From NCBI GenBank assembly GCA_017893485.1, contig CM030364.1, positions 249,167,122 through 249,231,121 on the forward strand: a DNA stretch of 64,000 nt, in the 5' to 3' direction. This DNA is from Hemerocallis citrina. Its lineage: Eukaryota > Streptophyta > Magnoliopsida > Asparagales > Asphodelaceae. The notes under the pieces are model-generated. The model was not told where the DNA came from and did no database searches. It saw nothing but the letters and a program-made list of their open reading frames with translations. Shown piece by piece: positions 1 to 12,196 of the stretch (positions within the stretch are counted from its first letter, which is position 1; each line of letters starts with the position of its first letter). Position numbers and translations under genes: made by a program.

Positions 1-880
1 AAAAAAATGTGGGAACAAGTTTTTGATGAACAAGCTCAAGGTGATCGCGTGTCAAAGTTAGTCAAAGAAATTTGAGACAAAGATTGCATAGCTTGAAGCG
101 GCTAAAGTTGATGGGGCTAATTGGTTGAAGGACAAGCCGGTTGAGAAGTATGCACTTTCCGCCGATGGAGGCCATCGATATGGTATAATGACTACAAATC
201 TATCGGAAGTGTTCAGTTCGGTTTTAAAAGGTGTCCGTAGCTTTTCCGTACGAAAATTGTGGAAATAATATTCTTTCGTCTCAACATGTACTTTATTGAC
301 CTTCGTGAAGCGACACGGACCCTTATTAGCGAAGGAAAATTATGGGCACCACGTGTTCAAGACATTATCAATTTACGGCGTGAGAAATCAAATTTACATG
401 ATGCTATAATGTTTAATAACCGGCATGGTATTTTCGGAGTTAAAACTGACATTAGAATGGATAATGGACATCAGAAGGGTGGATATTGGCGCACTTTTGA
501 CCTCGGAAACTGTACGTGTACTTGTGGAAAATTCCGGCTCTATCACATTCCATTTTCTCATGTATTGGCCGCTTGTGCCTCCCGTACAATTGCTTATCAA
601 CTTTACATTGATACATTTTATTCTATAATGGGCACCAACTTTTTATCCTATCCAAGACGAATCTTATTGGCCGATACCGAGTGGATCGAAACTCATTGCC
701 GATGCGAGTCTATGTAGAATGAAAGGTTGCCCCAAGAGTACTCGTATTTGCAACAATATGGATGCTGGAGAAGGTGGGAGCACGGGTAAAATTTGTTCTC
801 ATTGCGGGTTAAGTGGACACAATAGGCGCAGCTGTAAGAATGTACCCAATATAGGCCCATCTCAAACGACCGATATTTGA
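1..880 (+). pseudogene. MuDR-type transposase, C-terminal part, frameshifted
   Basis: Remnant of the DDE transposase that cuts and moves MULEs. From about 130 to 250 one frame gives a stretch with RYGIMTTNLSE, the conserved MULE block before the SWIM domain. The frame changes near 255. The next frame (259-717) contains the SWIM zinc finger CTCGKF...HVLAACA at about 512-590. A second change near 650 moves the coding sense to the frame that reads KGCPKSTRI and then the zinc knuckle CSHCGLSGHNRRSC, ending in TGA at 878-880. There is also an in-frame TGA near 74-76. The catalytic DDE region lies upstream of the window. At least two frameshifts and one stop show it is dead. Confidence 0.85.
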
Positions 881-2249
881 AGTTGTATCCCATATTTAAA
901 TTTTTGCAAATATGTTTATATGGATGTCTTATATTGTAATATTTTTATGTGTTTGTATCATATCCTAATATGCGTACTTATCATGAGTTATAAATTTTTT
1001 AATATGTATCCGTAACTTATTATGATTTGCTGAAGGTGTATATGATGAACAGTTTTGTAATATATGACTATGTCAAGTTGAGTCTGAGATATATGATTAT
1101 GATACTTGAAGATAAGATTTTGGAATGTTTGTTCATGTTTTGAACCAAATTTAAAATAACAGATGTCGTTGTTGGGAATAACAGTATCAGATACCTGTAA
1201 CGTTATTTCCAACCACGACAACAGTTCAAAACATGCACTATGTTTTTTATATTTTAATTTTACTTGTTGTCGTTCTTTGCGACAACGGTAATAGTACAAA
1301 TAATGTTGTTATTCTGAACAATATGATCAGTTATCTCCAAAAAAAATTTAGCAAATAGCTTCTCTGCTAAATTCTCTGCTTCCATAGCCGTTATTGTCAA
1401 TAAAGACATCAAAATAGCTTATGTCATTGTTTGGCACACAATGGACGGCTTAAAAAAAAAAAAAAGAAGTGGGTCGGTTTGGTGTTAGGGTCGGTTGGGT
1501 AAAAAATTGCTCACGGGAATTGGTAGGCTATTGGTGGGTTTTTAATTAGGAAGGAAGGCTAAAATTAATAAATAGGAAAGTAATAGGTAAAAAGATGGAA
1601 TTAATCTGATGACTAATAGGTGTAGGATTAAGTATATAGGTAATCTATTGTGATGATGGGTATTAGGTTGGCTGATGGATTCATGGAGGTGCAATTGGGT
1701 TTGCTTTGGGTTTAATATCCATTAAGGGAAAATAGGGTTTGGGTATTAAAGAAAAATCCAATAGGAAATTAAATGGATTTATAAAATAGAATAGAAAAAA
1801 ATAAATTAATCAATAAAAATATTGTTCAAAATTAAAATGAAATTTGCATTACAAAATATAATTTATACAATTAGTAGATAAAATGAATTTTTAGTAACTA
1901 GTCAACGAAAACAATAATAACAATAATACTAATAAGAGTAATAGTAACAAAATAAGAATTTTTATTATAATATAAAAATCATAGAAAATAGTTGCAAATG
2001 AATTTATCGATCAAAAACAGATTTTGAAATAGAAGATCCAAAAAAATACATTTTGATGAAAGAATTTGAAAACCAAAAAAATAATTTGCAAATATTTTTA
2101 AAATACACAAAAATATATTTTTGGAAAAAATAGGGGTTACATATTTGCAACACAATATAAACGACAATAGTTCACATTCAACCGAAGTTAACAAATTCAT
2201 AAAATCTGCGTGAAGTTCACATTTAAAACATATCCCAATAATTGGGCAA
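881..2249. other. AT-rich non-coding interior of the MULE
   Basis: No coding sequence is recognisable on either strand. It holds A-runs (around 1450), GGTT/GGTA-rich stretches at 1480-1740 and the inverted repeat listed separately. TGTCGTT-GGGAATAAC type motifs recur here (about 1160-1440) and again at 4913-5130 in the right subterminal region. Confidence 0.6.
1165..1219. repeat. Inverted repeat (18-bp arms)
   Basis: Arms GTCGTTGTTGGGAATAAC (1165-1182) and GTTATTTCCAACCACGAC (1202-1219) pair at 16 of 18 positions with a 19-base loop. The same TTATTTCCAA word occurs in the right subterminal part of the element near 5120, so it may be a subterminal transposase-binding type repeat. Confidence 0.6.
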
Positions 2250-4326
2250 GTCAACAGTTACAAAATTACACAATTCCACATTGAACCTATCTAGGCTATA
2301 GTGTTGTGGTTGTCTCCTCTTCCGAGATGGGATTCTCCTCTTACGTTCCATAATATCATGTGTCCCAAGTACACGGGGGCCAATGTCTTCTTCATGCTCC
2401 GCTTCTTCTTCTACAATCTCTTGTGATGCTAATTAAGAAGCCGCAGGAGGATGAATGACACTCTTCCACCATTGCCTATGTGAAGATGATGATTATGTTT
2501 GTTTTGGTTGAGCTTGTCTTGGTGGTGGTGGGGGAGGTTGAGCTTGTCTTGTTGGTGGTTGGGCAATTGAGTTGTAACTTCTGTTGATCCTAAAAGAGAA
2601 GCAAAGGTCAGGCCGTCTCCAACCTCTTCAAGTGATAAACAACACAGATGGAGGATTTCTCGGGCTATCTCCTTGCAAGCTTTCGAGCATTGATTTTTAA
2701 CACACTAGCACATTTCCGTACAATATCCCATGTGTTGTCAATCTACAACAATAAAATATAATAGAAAAAGTAAACCAAAATATGTTAAACAAGTATAAGC
2801 AAAATGTCTACAAAAAATTTAAAATAATAATTGTTAACAAAAGCATAAATTTACCATGAGTCAGTACGAAGAGGCCTTTGGTTGATACATAGGTTGCGAA
2901 GTGGAATGTGTCGATTATGGTTCGACTTGGTGCTTCGGGATCGGTATTTGGATACTCGCTGGGATAGTCGATCGTGGAGTAATAAACAAACATGTAATAC
3001 GAATGTCGCCATATAAGCTTCTTACAACGACCCATCGTATAGTACAATTCCTTCTAGCACCAAATCAAATTTTCTCTCATTCCATATTGCTACATAAGAG
3101 CGGTGGTGATCATCCCAATTCATACTCGGCGATCGACCTTGACCGGTAATATTATGAAGTCTTTGGTCGTACATCCTATTCTCCGGGATAGATTGTTGTG
3201 CATTGAATTGTCAGAGGACTCAATAGGCATAATAGAACTCCATGACAGAGAAGTTTATAAGTAGAGCTCGTGTCAACCAAAGTTGATTGTTTGCCGTGCA
3301 TAGTGGGGGTAGCCGTTGTAGCCTTTCGGCCGTGTACGGTATCCAATTGACGTACTTTTCCCGAAGCTAATCGAGCTCATCCCTATAATACGTCAACAGA
3401 CCACATGGGTCATCTCTCCACGTGAGGCTACCGGTCCAATACACACCCAAAGGAGCTCTCATCACTAAATTCTCCTCAACCACTCTCCAATTAGTTGAAA
3501 GAACTGTTACTCGGGATCGGCCGAGGTGTATTCGTTCCCAACACCAAATTTGTAATATCTCCATCGGTCCCATCATTTAGATCAACCACATTGAACAATT
3601 GCACCGGTTACGGTAAAGAGATGCCAATGCTGCACTTTCCCAACTATATCAGTCGACTCTATGTATGTCGGCAATCAAGGGAATGTACATTAAATGTACT
3701 ACACCATCGAAAGAATTACGAAAGAGAATACCTTCGATCATCGATAGAAGATACGCCCACGTGTAATATTGAATTTCAAAGTCGATCGGTTCCTCTCCCA
3801 AACTATTGTTGAACTGTGAAAAGAGCCACAAATGTCAGATTGATTCACCGAAGAATACACCTTTGTATTCCTCATCAACCTCCCTCCCAAGGTAATCTCT
3901 AACCAACATGACTTTATTGAATAGGAGGTTTCCGGTCACGGCCACCCCATCGATTGGAAGACCCGATATGATGAATATATCTTGTAGCATGACCGTCATC
4001 TCACCAATGGGTAGGTGGAATGTGTGTCTCCGTTCTCCATCGCTCCACAAGAGGATAAGTAATGAATGGTCGCATTTAACTTTGCCCAACATGGACATTT
4101 CACAGAACTTGCAATTTACCAAGTAGTTGTGTATACGTGGGTGCATCGGCAATATCGTGTGCATTTGGACACTCATATTTTTTGTCTCTCCCTTCCACAC
4201 TGCCTGAGACCTATGATCTTCTTGCAAATAGAGTAAGGTTGGGTCTAATGAACCCGGAATTCCTTCTTGTGCATGCGAAGATGATGCACCCACAACATGA
4301 GAAGAAGATGGTTGGCTAGCATCCAT
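2250..4326 (-). pseudogene. Plant mobile domain (PMD, MAIN/MAIL-like) gene, decayed
   Basis: Aminotransferase-like plant mobile domain protein; host members (MAIN, MAIL1) act in gene silencing and genome stability, others ride in transposons. From ATG at 4326 the first 160 residues are open: a Ser-rich N-terminus, then FHLPIGEMTVMLQD and SGLPIDG, the best-known PMD block. A stop at 3835 is followed in other frames by YTWAYLLSMIEG / LIADIHRVD (3649-3800), YSWESAALASLYRN (3600-3650), LQIWCWERIHLGR and WRDDP..YYRDELD (3367-3580), WIPYTAERLQRLPP (about 3300-3350) and NWDDHHRSYVAIWNERK (about 3090). The C-terminal tail is Pro-rich with a basic RKRR stretch near 2290-2340. The order of PMD blocks is kept, but stops and frameshifts break it. 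Orientation is opposite to the transposase. Confidence 0.8.
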
Positions 4327-4912
4327 TTATCTGTGAACATAAAAACCCTATGTCAATAAAAATATTAATAAACTATGTGTCAAGATAACAAAATTAATAA
4401 GTCATGTTTCTTCAACAAAATTAATAAATGATGTGTGAAGATAATAACAATTTCTCAATACTCGTATCGAACTACTACTCATAACAATCCCCACCACAAT
4501 ATCTCCACACACTACATATTTATCTATATAAACAAATCTCATATAAACATCCATTCATGCATACACAACTATGAATATAATGATTAAAAATAATCCATTC
4601 ATACTACGAAGATGAATCTCCTCAACATCTCATTTACTAACAATTTTGGATTTTGAATACATACCACAAATTCGAATTTTAGAAGAGCTGTAGAAGAAAC
4701 CAGCGCCAAATATCAAAGTGAACGGAGATATGAGGGAATCACAATTACGGTTTATGGATGGGTATTTAATGATTTGTTTGGGATGTAAAAGAGCACTCTT
4801 AACAGTGGGATTTGGGGTTTTAGGGTTCTAGGGCTTTTTGGTTTGGGGAGAGAGAGAGTGGAAGCAGATTTAAAGTGAAAGTGGAAGGAGAAGAGGGGGT
4901 CACTATTTATCC
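4327..4912. other. Upstream region of the PMD gene
   Basis: Non-coding. It would hold the 5' leader and promoter of the minus-strand PMD gene. A GAGAGAGAGAG stretch lies at about 4849-4859. I see no clear TATA box or further exon. Confidence 0.4.
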
Positions 4913-5236
4913 CTAACAACGGCATCTGTCATGCGAAGGTCATTGTTGGAAATAGCGGCATCATCTATAGGTTTTTTCATACTTGCAAATTTTTTTCAAG
5001 TCCGATAGCACATGATTGAGAATAAGATAACTGATGTCATTACTCGAAATAGAGGCATGCAATTTTTTTTTAAACAGATGCCACTATTGAAAACAACGGC
5101 ATATAAATAACCTATACTGTTATTTCCAATAACGGTTTATGCTGACGTGTTCAAAACTGGGCCAGATCGCTAAATATTTTTGAAATGAGTTAGATCGCTC
5201 AATATTTTCAAAAAGTGGGTTAGTATGGAAAAAAAC
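4913..5236. repeat. Right subterminal and terminal repeat region of the MULE
   Basis: Contains several imperfect copies, in both orientations, of an AACGGCAT / GGAAATA(A/G)CGGCAT motif (about 4915, 4950, 5030-5060, 5090, 5125). It then ends with the terminal layout shared with the MITE at 27470-28349. Two near-copies of AGATCGCT(A/C)AATATTTT lie at about 5164 and 5191. Confidence 0.55.
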
Positions 5237-5690
5237 TCCAAGTTTTCTAGGTCATATTTCACAACAGACCTACTCACATGTATAAATGTACATGTAATAT
5301 TTTGAAATGAATCCGAATTTCTGTTTAACTTGGTCGAATTTATCAATTCTTTTCAAGAATTATAAACATATCAGCCTAACTAAATGATTCATGAACCTCA
5401 AATTTGTGACTATTTTCTATGGTACTAAAAAGTACCAAAGGAGATCAAAATCCCTAAGACACAAGTTAGAAAAACCCTAAATATATATGAAATATATGTT
5501 TACAGAATACGATAATCATTATTTAATCTGGAATTTGAATGGAATTTTTGTTAAATACCTAATAAAGAACAAACAATATCAAGCAACACAAAAATACAAA
5601 AAAATTATTTTTCTCTTTCTTCGTCAATCACCTCTTTCTTGGCTCTCATTTTGACATTATTCACTTAACCAATGCTTATATTGAGCAAGT
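5237..5690. other. AT-rich spacer between MULE and LINE
   Basis: No coding potential, RNA gene or repeat is recognised. It probably contains host flank plus the undetermined 5' start of the LINE. Confidence 0.4.
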
Positions 5691-5734
5691 TATTCACAGA
5701 AAAAGGATACAGAATGAGAGGGTGAGGAGAGAGA

Positions 5735-6239
5735 ATGTCTGGCAACATCGGGAACCAAGCAAATTCTATGCTCCCCCCCTTATCCCTTCATCTCATGCTC
5801 CCGAACTCATTCCCCAACCTCTCTCCAAACCCTACTTTCAGCCAAAATCCAAAATCCAAAATCAACTGCTTTTTTCCCCAAAATCCCCCGCCGCAACCCC
5901 CAAAACTACCCAAAATCCATAAGGAAGATGGAGATAAGGTGCATAAAGTGTGGCAACAATGATCATCTTACGGCGGAGTGCAGGAAATTGGGCATTCATT
6001 GTTTCAACTGCAAAAAGTTTGGCCACAAAGTTCAGGACTACCCGATCTACAACCACCGTGAAACCCTCGAAGTGGACCTACCACACAATTCTGAGATCTC
6101 ACAGAGTCTCACGGCGATGCATGCAAGTGCCTTTCTCAACCTCATCAACCCTAGGCGAGTCTCTCCCACGAAGGATGTGGAATGTACTCTTAACTTTGAA
6201 TGGGGGAGACATAGTGGGTGTGGATCCTTAACCGAGTAA
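5735..6239 (+). pseudogene. LINE ORF1, N-terminal part with CCHC zinc knuckles
   Basis: A Pro/Asn-rich N-terminus (ATG at 5735) leads, after a frame change near 5930, into two CCHC knuckles: CIKCGNNDHLTAEC, then CFNCKKFGHKVQDY. The last ligand of the second knuckle is Tyr (TAC) instead of Cys, so that finger could not bind zinc normally. ORF1 proteins bind LINE RNA in the cytoplasm and nucleus. Confidence 0.65.
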
Positions 6240-6268
6240 GCGAGAAAGTCTACCATGTCTAGTTTCTA

Positions 6269-7147
6269 ATGGCAGCGGCGGCGGAGAAAGTGATATCCGA
6301 TGGGGAGTTCAAATTCTCAGGTTTCAATGCAGCCATCTCATCACGGTCGCTTGAGTTTGGCGCGGAATTGCACCCGAAGCCTAGCTTTATATGGATCAAC
6401 ATCCCCCTCCTCCCTTTCCACCTGTGGAACCAGTCATCTCGTGAACATCTCGTCAAACCATTTAGGAAGTTCATCACGATGAGCAGAGAAATTAAAGAAG
6501 TTGAGACGCGGGACCAAGTTCTAGTTCTCATTGAGGTTGAAGACCTTACCCTGATTCCTAATTCTCTCTATATCAAATATACAGCCCCTTGGTCCTTGGA
6601 GAAATATGTAAATGGGATTCCTATCTTGCTCCTTAGTAAGCCAATTCCTGCGAAAGATGTCCACAGTGGAAAATTCCAACTGTTCAATACGGTAAAAAAC
6701 AACAATGATGGTGGTCACGACTCTTTCTGGCGAGCCAAAGTCCCCGATCAAACCAAACCCCAGGTTACCGGTGCAACCACAGTCACTCCCGGACCACCAC
6801 TTCAACCGATGCATGTTGAAGATCCTAAATCCCGTGAAACCAGGTAAGGAAAGCAAGTTGTTCATGATTCTCCTCCCTTGATTGATAATGAGTTTGGTAC
6901 CTTTTTGAATATCCCTGGATTAGCAGAATCGAGTATAAAAAAGGATAATTTTGCTCATTCTCCAGCTATCCCAATAATCAAGGGGAGGACCAGCTCAAAA
7001 AGGAAACCTATTGTTAAAGATGTTCTAATTATTGCAGTATCGGAATCCTCAAATAGCAACAAAAAATTTGGAATCAAAGGGCCCGTTAAGGATTCAGACA
7101 CTTCAACAGACACAAATAGTGAAGAATTAGATGAAGAGATATGCTAG
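6269..7147 (+). pseudogene. LINE ORF1, DUF4283-like region and charged tail
   Basis: An open stretch from ATG 6269 to 6847 contains FIWINIPLLPFHLWN and a following strand-rich region like the DUF4283/RRM-type part of plant LINE ORF1 proteins. After the stop at 6845-6847 the same general composition continues (6878-7147), with a Ser/Asp/Glu-rich end. In most plant LINEs the knuckles follow DUF4283; here they precede it. Identification rests on position and the W-I-LP-LW pattern. Confidence 0.5.
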
Positions 7148-7761
7148 ATGTATTGGAAGGGGAAATTAGTTACTTTCCCGCTGTCTCTTTTTTCAAAACT
7201 ACAACTTGCTGTTAAAGGCACGCTTAGAGACTCGGTCCTCTCCAAAGATGCAAACATCTCAGCAGAATCACCCATGAAATTCAATGCTAGATCAAGCAAG
7301 GTCATAGTGGATAGTTTCAAGACATGCTCATGATTAGAAGGCCAAAGCCCAAGACTTCCTGTACCTCCAACTCTATCCCCCCATGGCTTTGAAGAGGTTG
7401 AATCCAAGCGCCTGAAGAGAAGCAGATCTTCAGGCAAAATGTCGAGCACCAGACCTTTCATGAAACACTTGGCGACTAATATCAAAAAGAAAATGGCAGG
7501 TAACTCCTCTTCTATTGCTTCAATTACTAATGCACATTTCAATCCTTTTGATATTTTATCTAAGGAAGACATCCTCGAAGTAGCTGAGTCAGTAAGAGTG
7601 GAGGCTAAGGGGACACGCTCGTTTGATACTCTTAAATAGTTGGAAAAGGCCTCTGTTGATCATACTAATCAACAGAGGCATTCTGCCGAATGTCTTTTTA
7701 CTTTTAGCTGTGGTACTGCCAGTTTTTGTTCCTTGTGCTTTTTGATATTTTTGTGTTTTAT

Positions 7762-10700
7762 ATGAAGATATCTAGTTGGAATGTTCGGGAGTTGGAAAAC
7801 CCTAATAAATGCTCAATGATCAAAGAAGGCATCTGAAGCTCAGCTGTTTACGAGATTTGCCTCTAAGAAACCAAGCTTAAACAATCCAAACCCGCAAACT
7901 GACTTCTATTGGCGGGAATCTCCATCACTTATTGGCTGCAATTGGATGCTATAGACAATTGTGGGGGACCCTATTGGATGGGAATGATAACATCTTGGAT
8001 TGCACATTATCTGCAGTGGATATCTTCTCTGTCTCTGCTTCCTTTAAGCATCGAACCTCAAAAGAGGAATGATCTATCACCACTGTTTATGATCCCTTTG
8101 ATTAAGATTATAGAGCACTATGTTTTCATGAAATCAAGCAGAAGAGAAACTTGTTAAAGAATGCTTGGGTTTTATGTGGGGATTTCAATGTTACTATTTC
8201 TTATTTTGAACGTTCAAGTGGACACGACTCCAATAGAGATATGAAGATCTTCAGAGAATTCATCTAAGACCTTACTCCAATTGATTTACCCCTGACAGGC
8301 AGGAAATACACTTGGTCCAATCTTCGAGCTAATCCGACAATGGCAAGACTTGACAGATTTTTTTATCTCAGCTGCTTGGGAGGTAATGCACCCTAACTGT
8401 ATTCAGCACTCACTACCAATAATTTCCTCTGATCACTGCCCGCTACTCCTAGACACGCAATCAATCTCCCCAACAATCCACTACTTCAAGTTTGAGAAGG
8501 ATTGGCTAACACATGCTAACTTTATCCCGATAGTTACTAGCTGGTGGCAAAACTTTACTTGCACTGGCTCAACAGTAGATATTTTTGCGAAGAAGTTGGT
8601 ATTACTTAAGAGAAGAATTCGGTGATGGAGAAATAAGGTATTTGGTCACATCCTAGTGAAGAGGAAAATGCTGCTTGATAAGATGTTGCACCTTGAGGTT
8701 GAAGCAAAACAAAGCCCACAGGATGATGATGCACTCAAAAATGCTCAGAAAGAGTATCAAGACCTCATCAAAACTGAGGTAGTGTACTGGAGACAGAGAT
8801 CGCAACTGCAATGGATCAAAGAGAGTGATGCAATTTCAAAATTCTTTCATTCAATTGCAAATGTCAGGAGACGTACAAACTTCATCTACTCACTCATAGT
8901 GAACGGAAGCCTCAACACCTCCCACCTACTATTAGATCAAGCTTTGAAGATCATTTTCAAGATATCTGTCGTACTAGCACTCAGGCTGATTTTAATATGG
9001 AAGAGGTCCACAGAGCTGCCTTCGACATGAGTGGAGATAAAGCACATGGGCCTGATGAATTCTCTTTGGGCTTCTATCACAGGTTTTGGGATACAGTCAA
9101 AGCAGACTTATTTCAAATGCTTCTGTCAATCTAGAGGGGAGATTCTGACTTGAGCAAACTTAACTACTCTAATATCATGCTGATTCCAAAATGTGAGGGG
9201 CCAATTCAGTCAATGAGCATAGGCCTATAGGCCTGCTGAATCGTTCATTCAAGATATTCACCAAAGTGTTAGCCAACAGACTCAGTCCAATCCTAGACTC
9301 TCTTATCTCATCTTCTCAGAGTGCTTTCCTCAAGGATAAGTCCACGGTTGATTGCTTCTTGGTGGATCATGAAGCAATCAAACTTTGTAGCAATAGGTAC
9401 TTAGACACCCTCATGTTGAAGATATATTTCAAAAAGGCTCTTGATATAGTCAGTTGGGAGTTTCTTAATCAAATGCTGGTTGTCAGAGGCTTCGGAGCTG
9501 GCTGGTCCAAATGGCTCCACATGATTCTCTGCACTGCTAAATCTTCTGTGCTTATAAATGGGGTAGGAGGCAGAATTACTAATTCCAAGAGAGGACTTAA
9601 GCAAGGGGACCCCCTCTCACCCATTTTATTTATCCTAGCAGTTGATGTCTTAGCTCAGATGCTATGTTGTGGTAGAAGAAATGGTTCTTTCTCCCCCCCC
9701 CTTCAACTCAGAGGATCACTGCCTTCTCTTGTTGTTCTCTAATTTGCTGACGATACCCTCCTATTCTGCAAAGGAGATGAACAAGAAGTCCTCAATCTCA
9801 AGGTGGTACTTCACATTTTTGCAAATGTGTCAGGTTTGGCAATCAACTTCAACAAGTCTTCTATTGTGTATTTTGGTAAGTCTAGAGCAAAACTCCATGC
9901 ATTCTCCAATAGCATGGGCTGTAAACAAGAGAAGCTCCCATAAGCTATCTTGGTATGCCCCTAACTAGAGGGAAGCTACGAAAAAGAGACTGGAAACCTT
10001 TCATCCTCAAGATAGAAAGAAGGCTTTCGGTGTGAAAAGGTAAGATGTTGTCAAAGAGGGAGATTGGTGCTTATTAGTTCAGTTCTTAGTGCATTGCTTG
10101 TGTACTACGCATCTTTCTTCAAACTGCTTCTTTGGGTGATTAGAAGAATCGACGAGATTAGGAGCAGATTCTTTTGGTCAGGGATTGATACAAATGTAAA
10201 GGGTACTGCTTGTATGCAATAGAAGATGATCTATCAGCCAAAACAACAGGGAGGTCTTGGCATATTAGACTTGAAGATCTTTAATGAGGCCTTGCTCCTC
10301 AAATGGTAGTGGAAAATTGTATTATCTAATTCTGTAGTAAGTCAAACTCTACAATCAATGTATTACAATGCCAACTCTCATAGTATTTTTTTGCCCTTCT
10401 CAAGCCTCAAACTTCTAGAAAGGGATCTTCCATCTCAATGAACAATTCATGCAAAATATAGACTGGAAACTTAGCAATGGGAAACTGATCAAGTTTTGGA
10501 CTTCGAGATGAATTGAGAGGTGCAACATCTCCTCAATATGCCTTGCTTTATCAGTAGCTGCATGGAACCCTGAAGCTGATATCCTCTCTCAAGGGGAGTG
10601 GATAGAAAACACTTGGCATTGGAGACCTAGTCTGAACGACATCTCTACCCCTATACTTAGAATAGAAGAGTAGACTGCTAGAGCTCATAGCACACTTACA

Positions 10701-11391
10701 CCAAACAGAACATGCAGACCGACCATCATGGAGACACAATGCAACTGGTACATTTACTGTCAAGTCAGCCTACAACCTCTTCAGTTATTCTGGACTCAAA
10801 TCTCCTTATCATAATGCAACCTGGAAGTCACTAGCGCCCCGAAATGCAAAGTCTTCATCTGGCAGCTGAGTTGGAAGAAGATTGATTCCAAAGCTTCATT
10901 CCTCTCCAAAGGATGGTTAGGCGACCCAACATGCACAGCTTGTGCATGTCAGGTTAAAACAACTTTCCATATCTTCTTTGAATGCCCTATTGCAGTCACG
11001 ACCTGGAGTTATTTCACCAGCCTCTTCAACATTCATACGTTGTCACAGTCTATTCACGAATGCTTCTCACTATGGTGTTTTGGTTCACACTCGCACAAAT
11101 ACACTTGGCACATTCTCACAATTGCAATTTTTTAGAGTATCTGGCTAGCTAAAAATAATAGACTTTTTTCAGCTATAACTCATTCTACAGAAACACTAAT
11201 TTCTAATGCAAAATTTTGGTTTGGCTAGTAGCTAGATGGCTGTGACAACGAGAAGAGAGAGCAGCTCATGCAAGGTGTGGAAAGAGTGGGAGCAAAGGCA
11301 ATTCTTTTATGTGGAGCTAGCCAAGCAGGAGATCATGCAGGAACTGGAGAGGATAGTACCTCTGGGTGATACTGATTTTTACCCTGCATAG
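7762..11391 (+). pseudogene. LINE ORF2: endonuclease and reverse transcriptase
   Basis: Starts at ATG 7762 with KISSWNVRE, the endonuclease N-terminal signature. WVLCGDFNVT lies at about 8167, GRKYTWSN near 8300, RLDRFF near 8350 and SDHCPLL near 8430, in that order. Reverse transcriptase follows: HGPDEF (about 9047), SAFLKDKS (about 9320), LKQGDPLSPILF (9597-9632) and the catalytic box FADDTLLF at 9743-9766. An in-frame TAA (9740-9742) sits directly before FADD. The zf-RVT region (FTVKSAYN near 10752; CKVFIWQLSWKK near 10846) closes it. Many stops and frameshifts; not functional. Confidence 0.85.
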
Positions 11392-11465
11392 TGCTCTGTC
11401 TTTTGCTTTTGTTTTGAGCCTGAGGCTGTATGGTATTTTTTTTTAAAAAAATATTTTTTTTTAAT

Positions 11466-12196
11466 AGAACCTATAAGTGAACTTGGATGATATGTTTGGT
11501 TGATTGTTTCTTTGGGGTAGCCTGATTATAATTGGATGAGGGGCCGAATGCCTCGGGTTAGGGCAAGTTGAGGTGTAAGACAGACGTCAGCTACCCTCTC
11601 TTCGATCTAATTTGAGGTATTAAAAGCCACTAATCTGATTACAATACTTTAATCTCATCCGATCAACTAAACCGATGTATTTTGTATTACGTACTAACTT
11701 TTAGTTATAAATCAAAAACACTACGTTGCTTTTCCATTACTGTTGTCAATTCCAAATCTCCAATTTTCAAGACTCTGTGAATTCAATTAACAAAAATATT
11801 GTCACAGCTCAAATCTCCGTAAAGAATTGATGGAATGGTAAGGTAAACCTCAAAGAATTTGTCTCGCACAAATTTTTTTTCGCCTTTATATCAATTGTTT
11901 TATGCTTAATTTTGATATTGTCTAAGATTTCCAGAAGTAAATATCTCGGTGATAATATTAATATTTTTCTTTTGACTACCCACCCAAAAGTGCTATTTAA
12001 AATCTCTTGGCAACGGACATATCGCCAATCGTATACAAGGATACAAAAGCATGAAACTGCATAGTCTCATAGATATTGTGTTTTTTGATATCTCATTCAT
12101 ATGCATCCTTACATAACCTATCCTCAAAATCATATCTCAAACCATATCTTTTATATATTTACTAACTTCATCAACCACCTCACACAAAATGATAGT
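11466..12196. other. AT-rich intergenic DNA
   Basis: No gene, RNA or clear repeat boundary is seen. A Pro/Leu-poor, stop-rich sequence in all frames. Confidence 0.4.

Larger units (their letters stand above)
1..5236 (+). mobile_element. Mutator-like element (MULE), right part; left end outside the window
   Basis: A MuDR-type transposase remnant on + (to 880) is followed by about 1.4 kb of non-coding DNA, a plant-mobile-domain gene on - (about 2250-4326) and a terminal region ending near 5236. The last 100 bases have the same layout as the well-delimited 880-bp MULE MITE at 27470-28349. Read inward from the end, both show G, a T-run, a short spacer, a CTTTTTGAAAATATT-like block, a CCAGTTT(T/C)GAA block and then ACGTCAGCA. 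No target duplication can be checked because the left end is missing. MULEs carrying a PMD gene are known in plants; that this is one unit is inferred from order and from the shared end. Confidence 0.6.
5691..11465 (+). mobile_element. L1-type LINE, decayed, near full length
   Basis: Non-LTR retrotransposon with ORF1 (zinc knuckles and a DUF4283-like RNA-binding region), then ORF2 with an AP-type endonuclease, reverse transcriptase and C-terminal zf-RVT region. It ends in a T/A-rich tail (about 11430-11465). Both ORFs carry many stops and frameshifts. The 5' boundary is approximate and I could not find a convincing target-site duplication. Confidence 0.85.

Noticed and set aside
11427..11465. 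Target-site duplication of the LINE
   Set aside because: No direct repeat of 7 bp or more was found between the A/T tail flank and the region before 5700.
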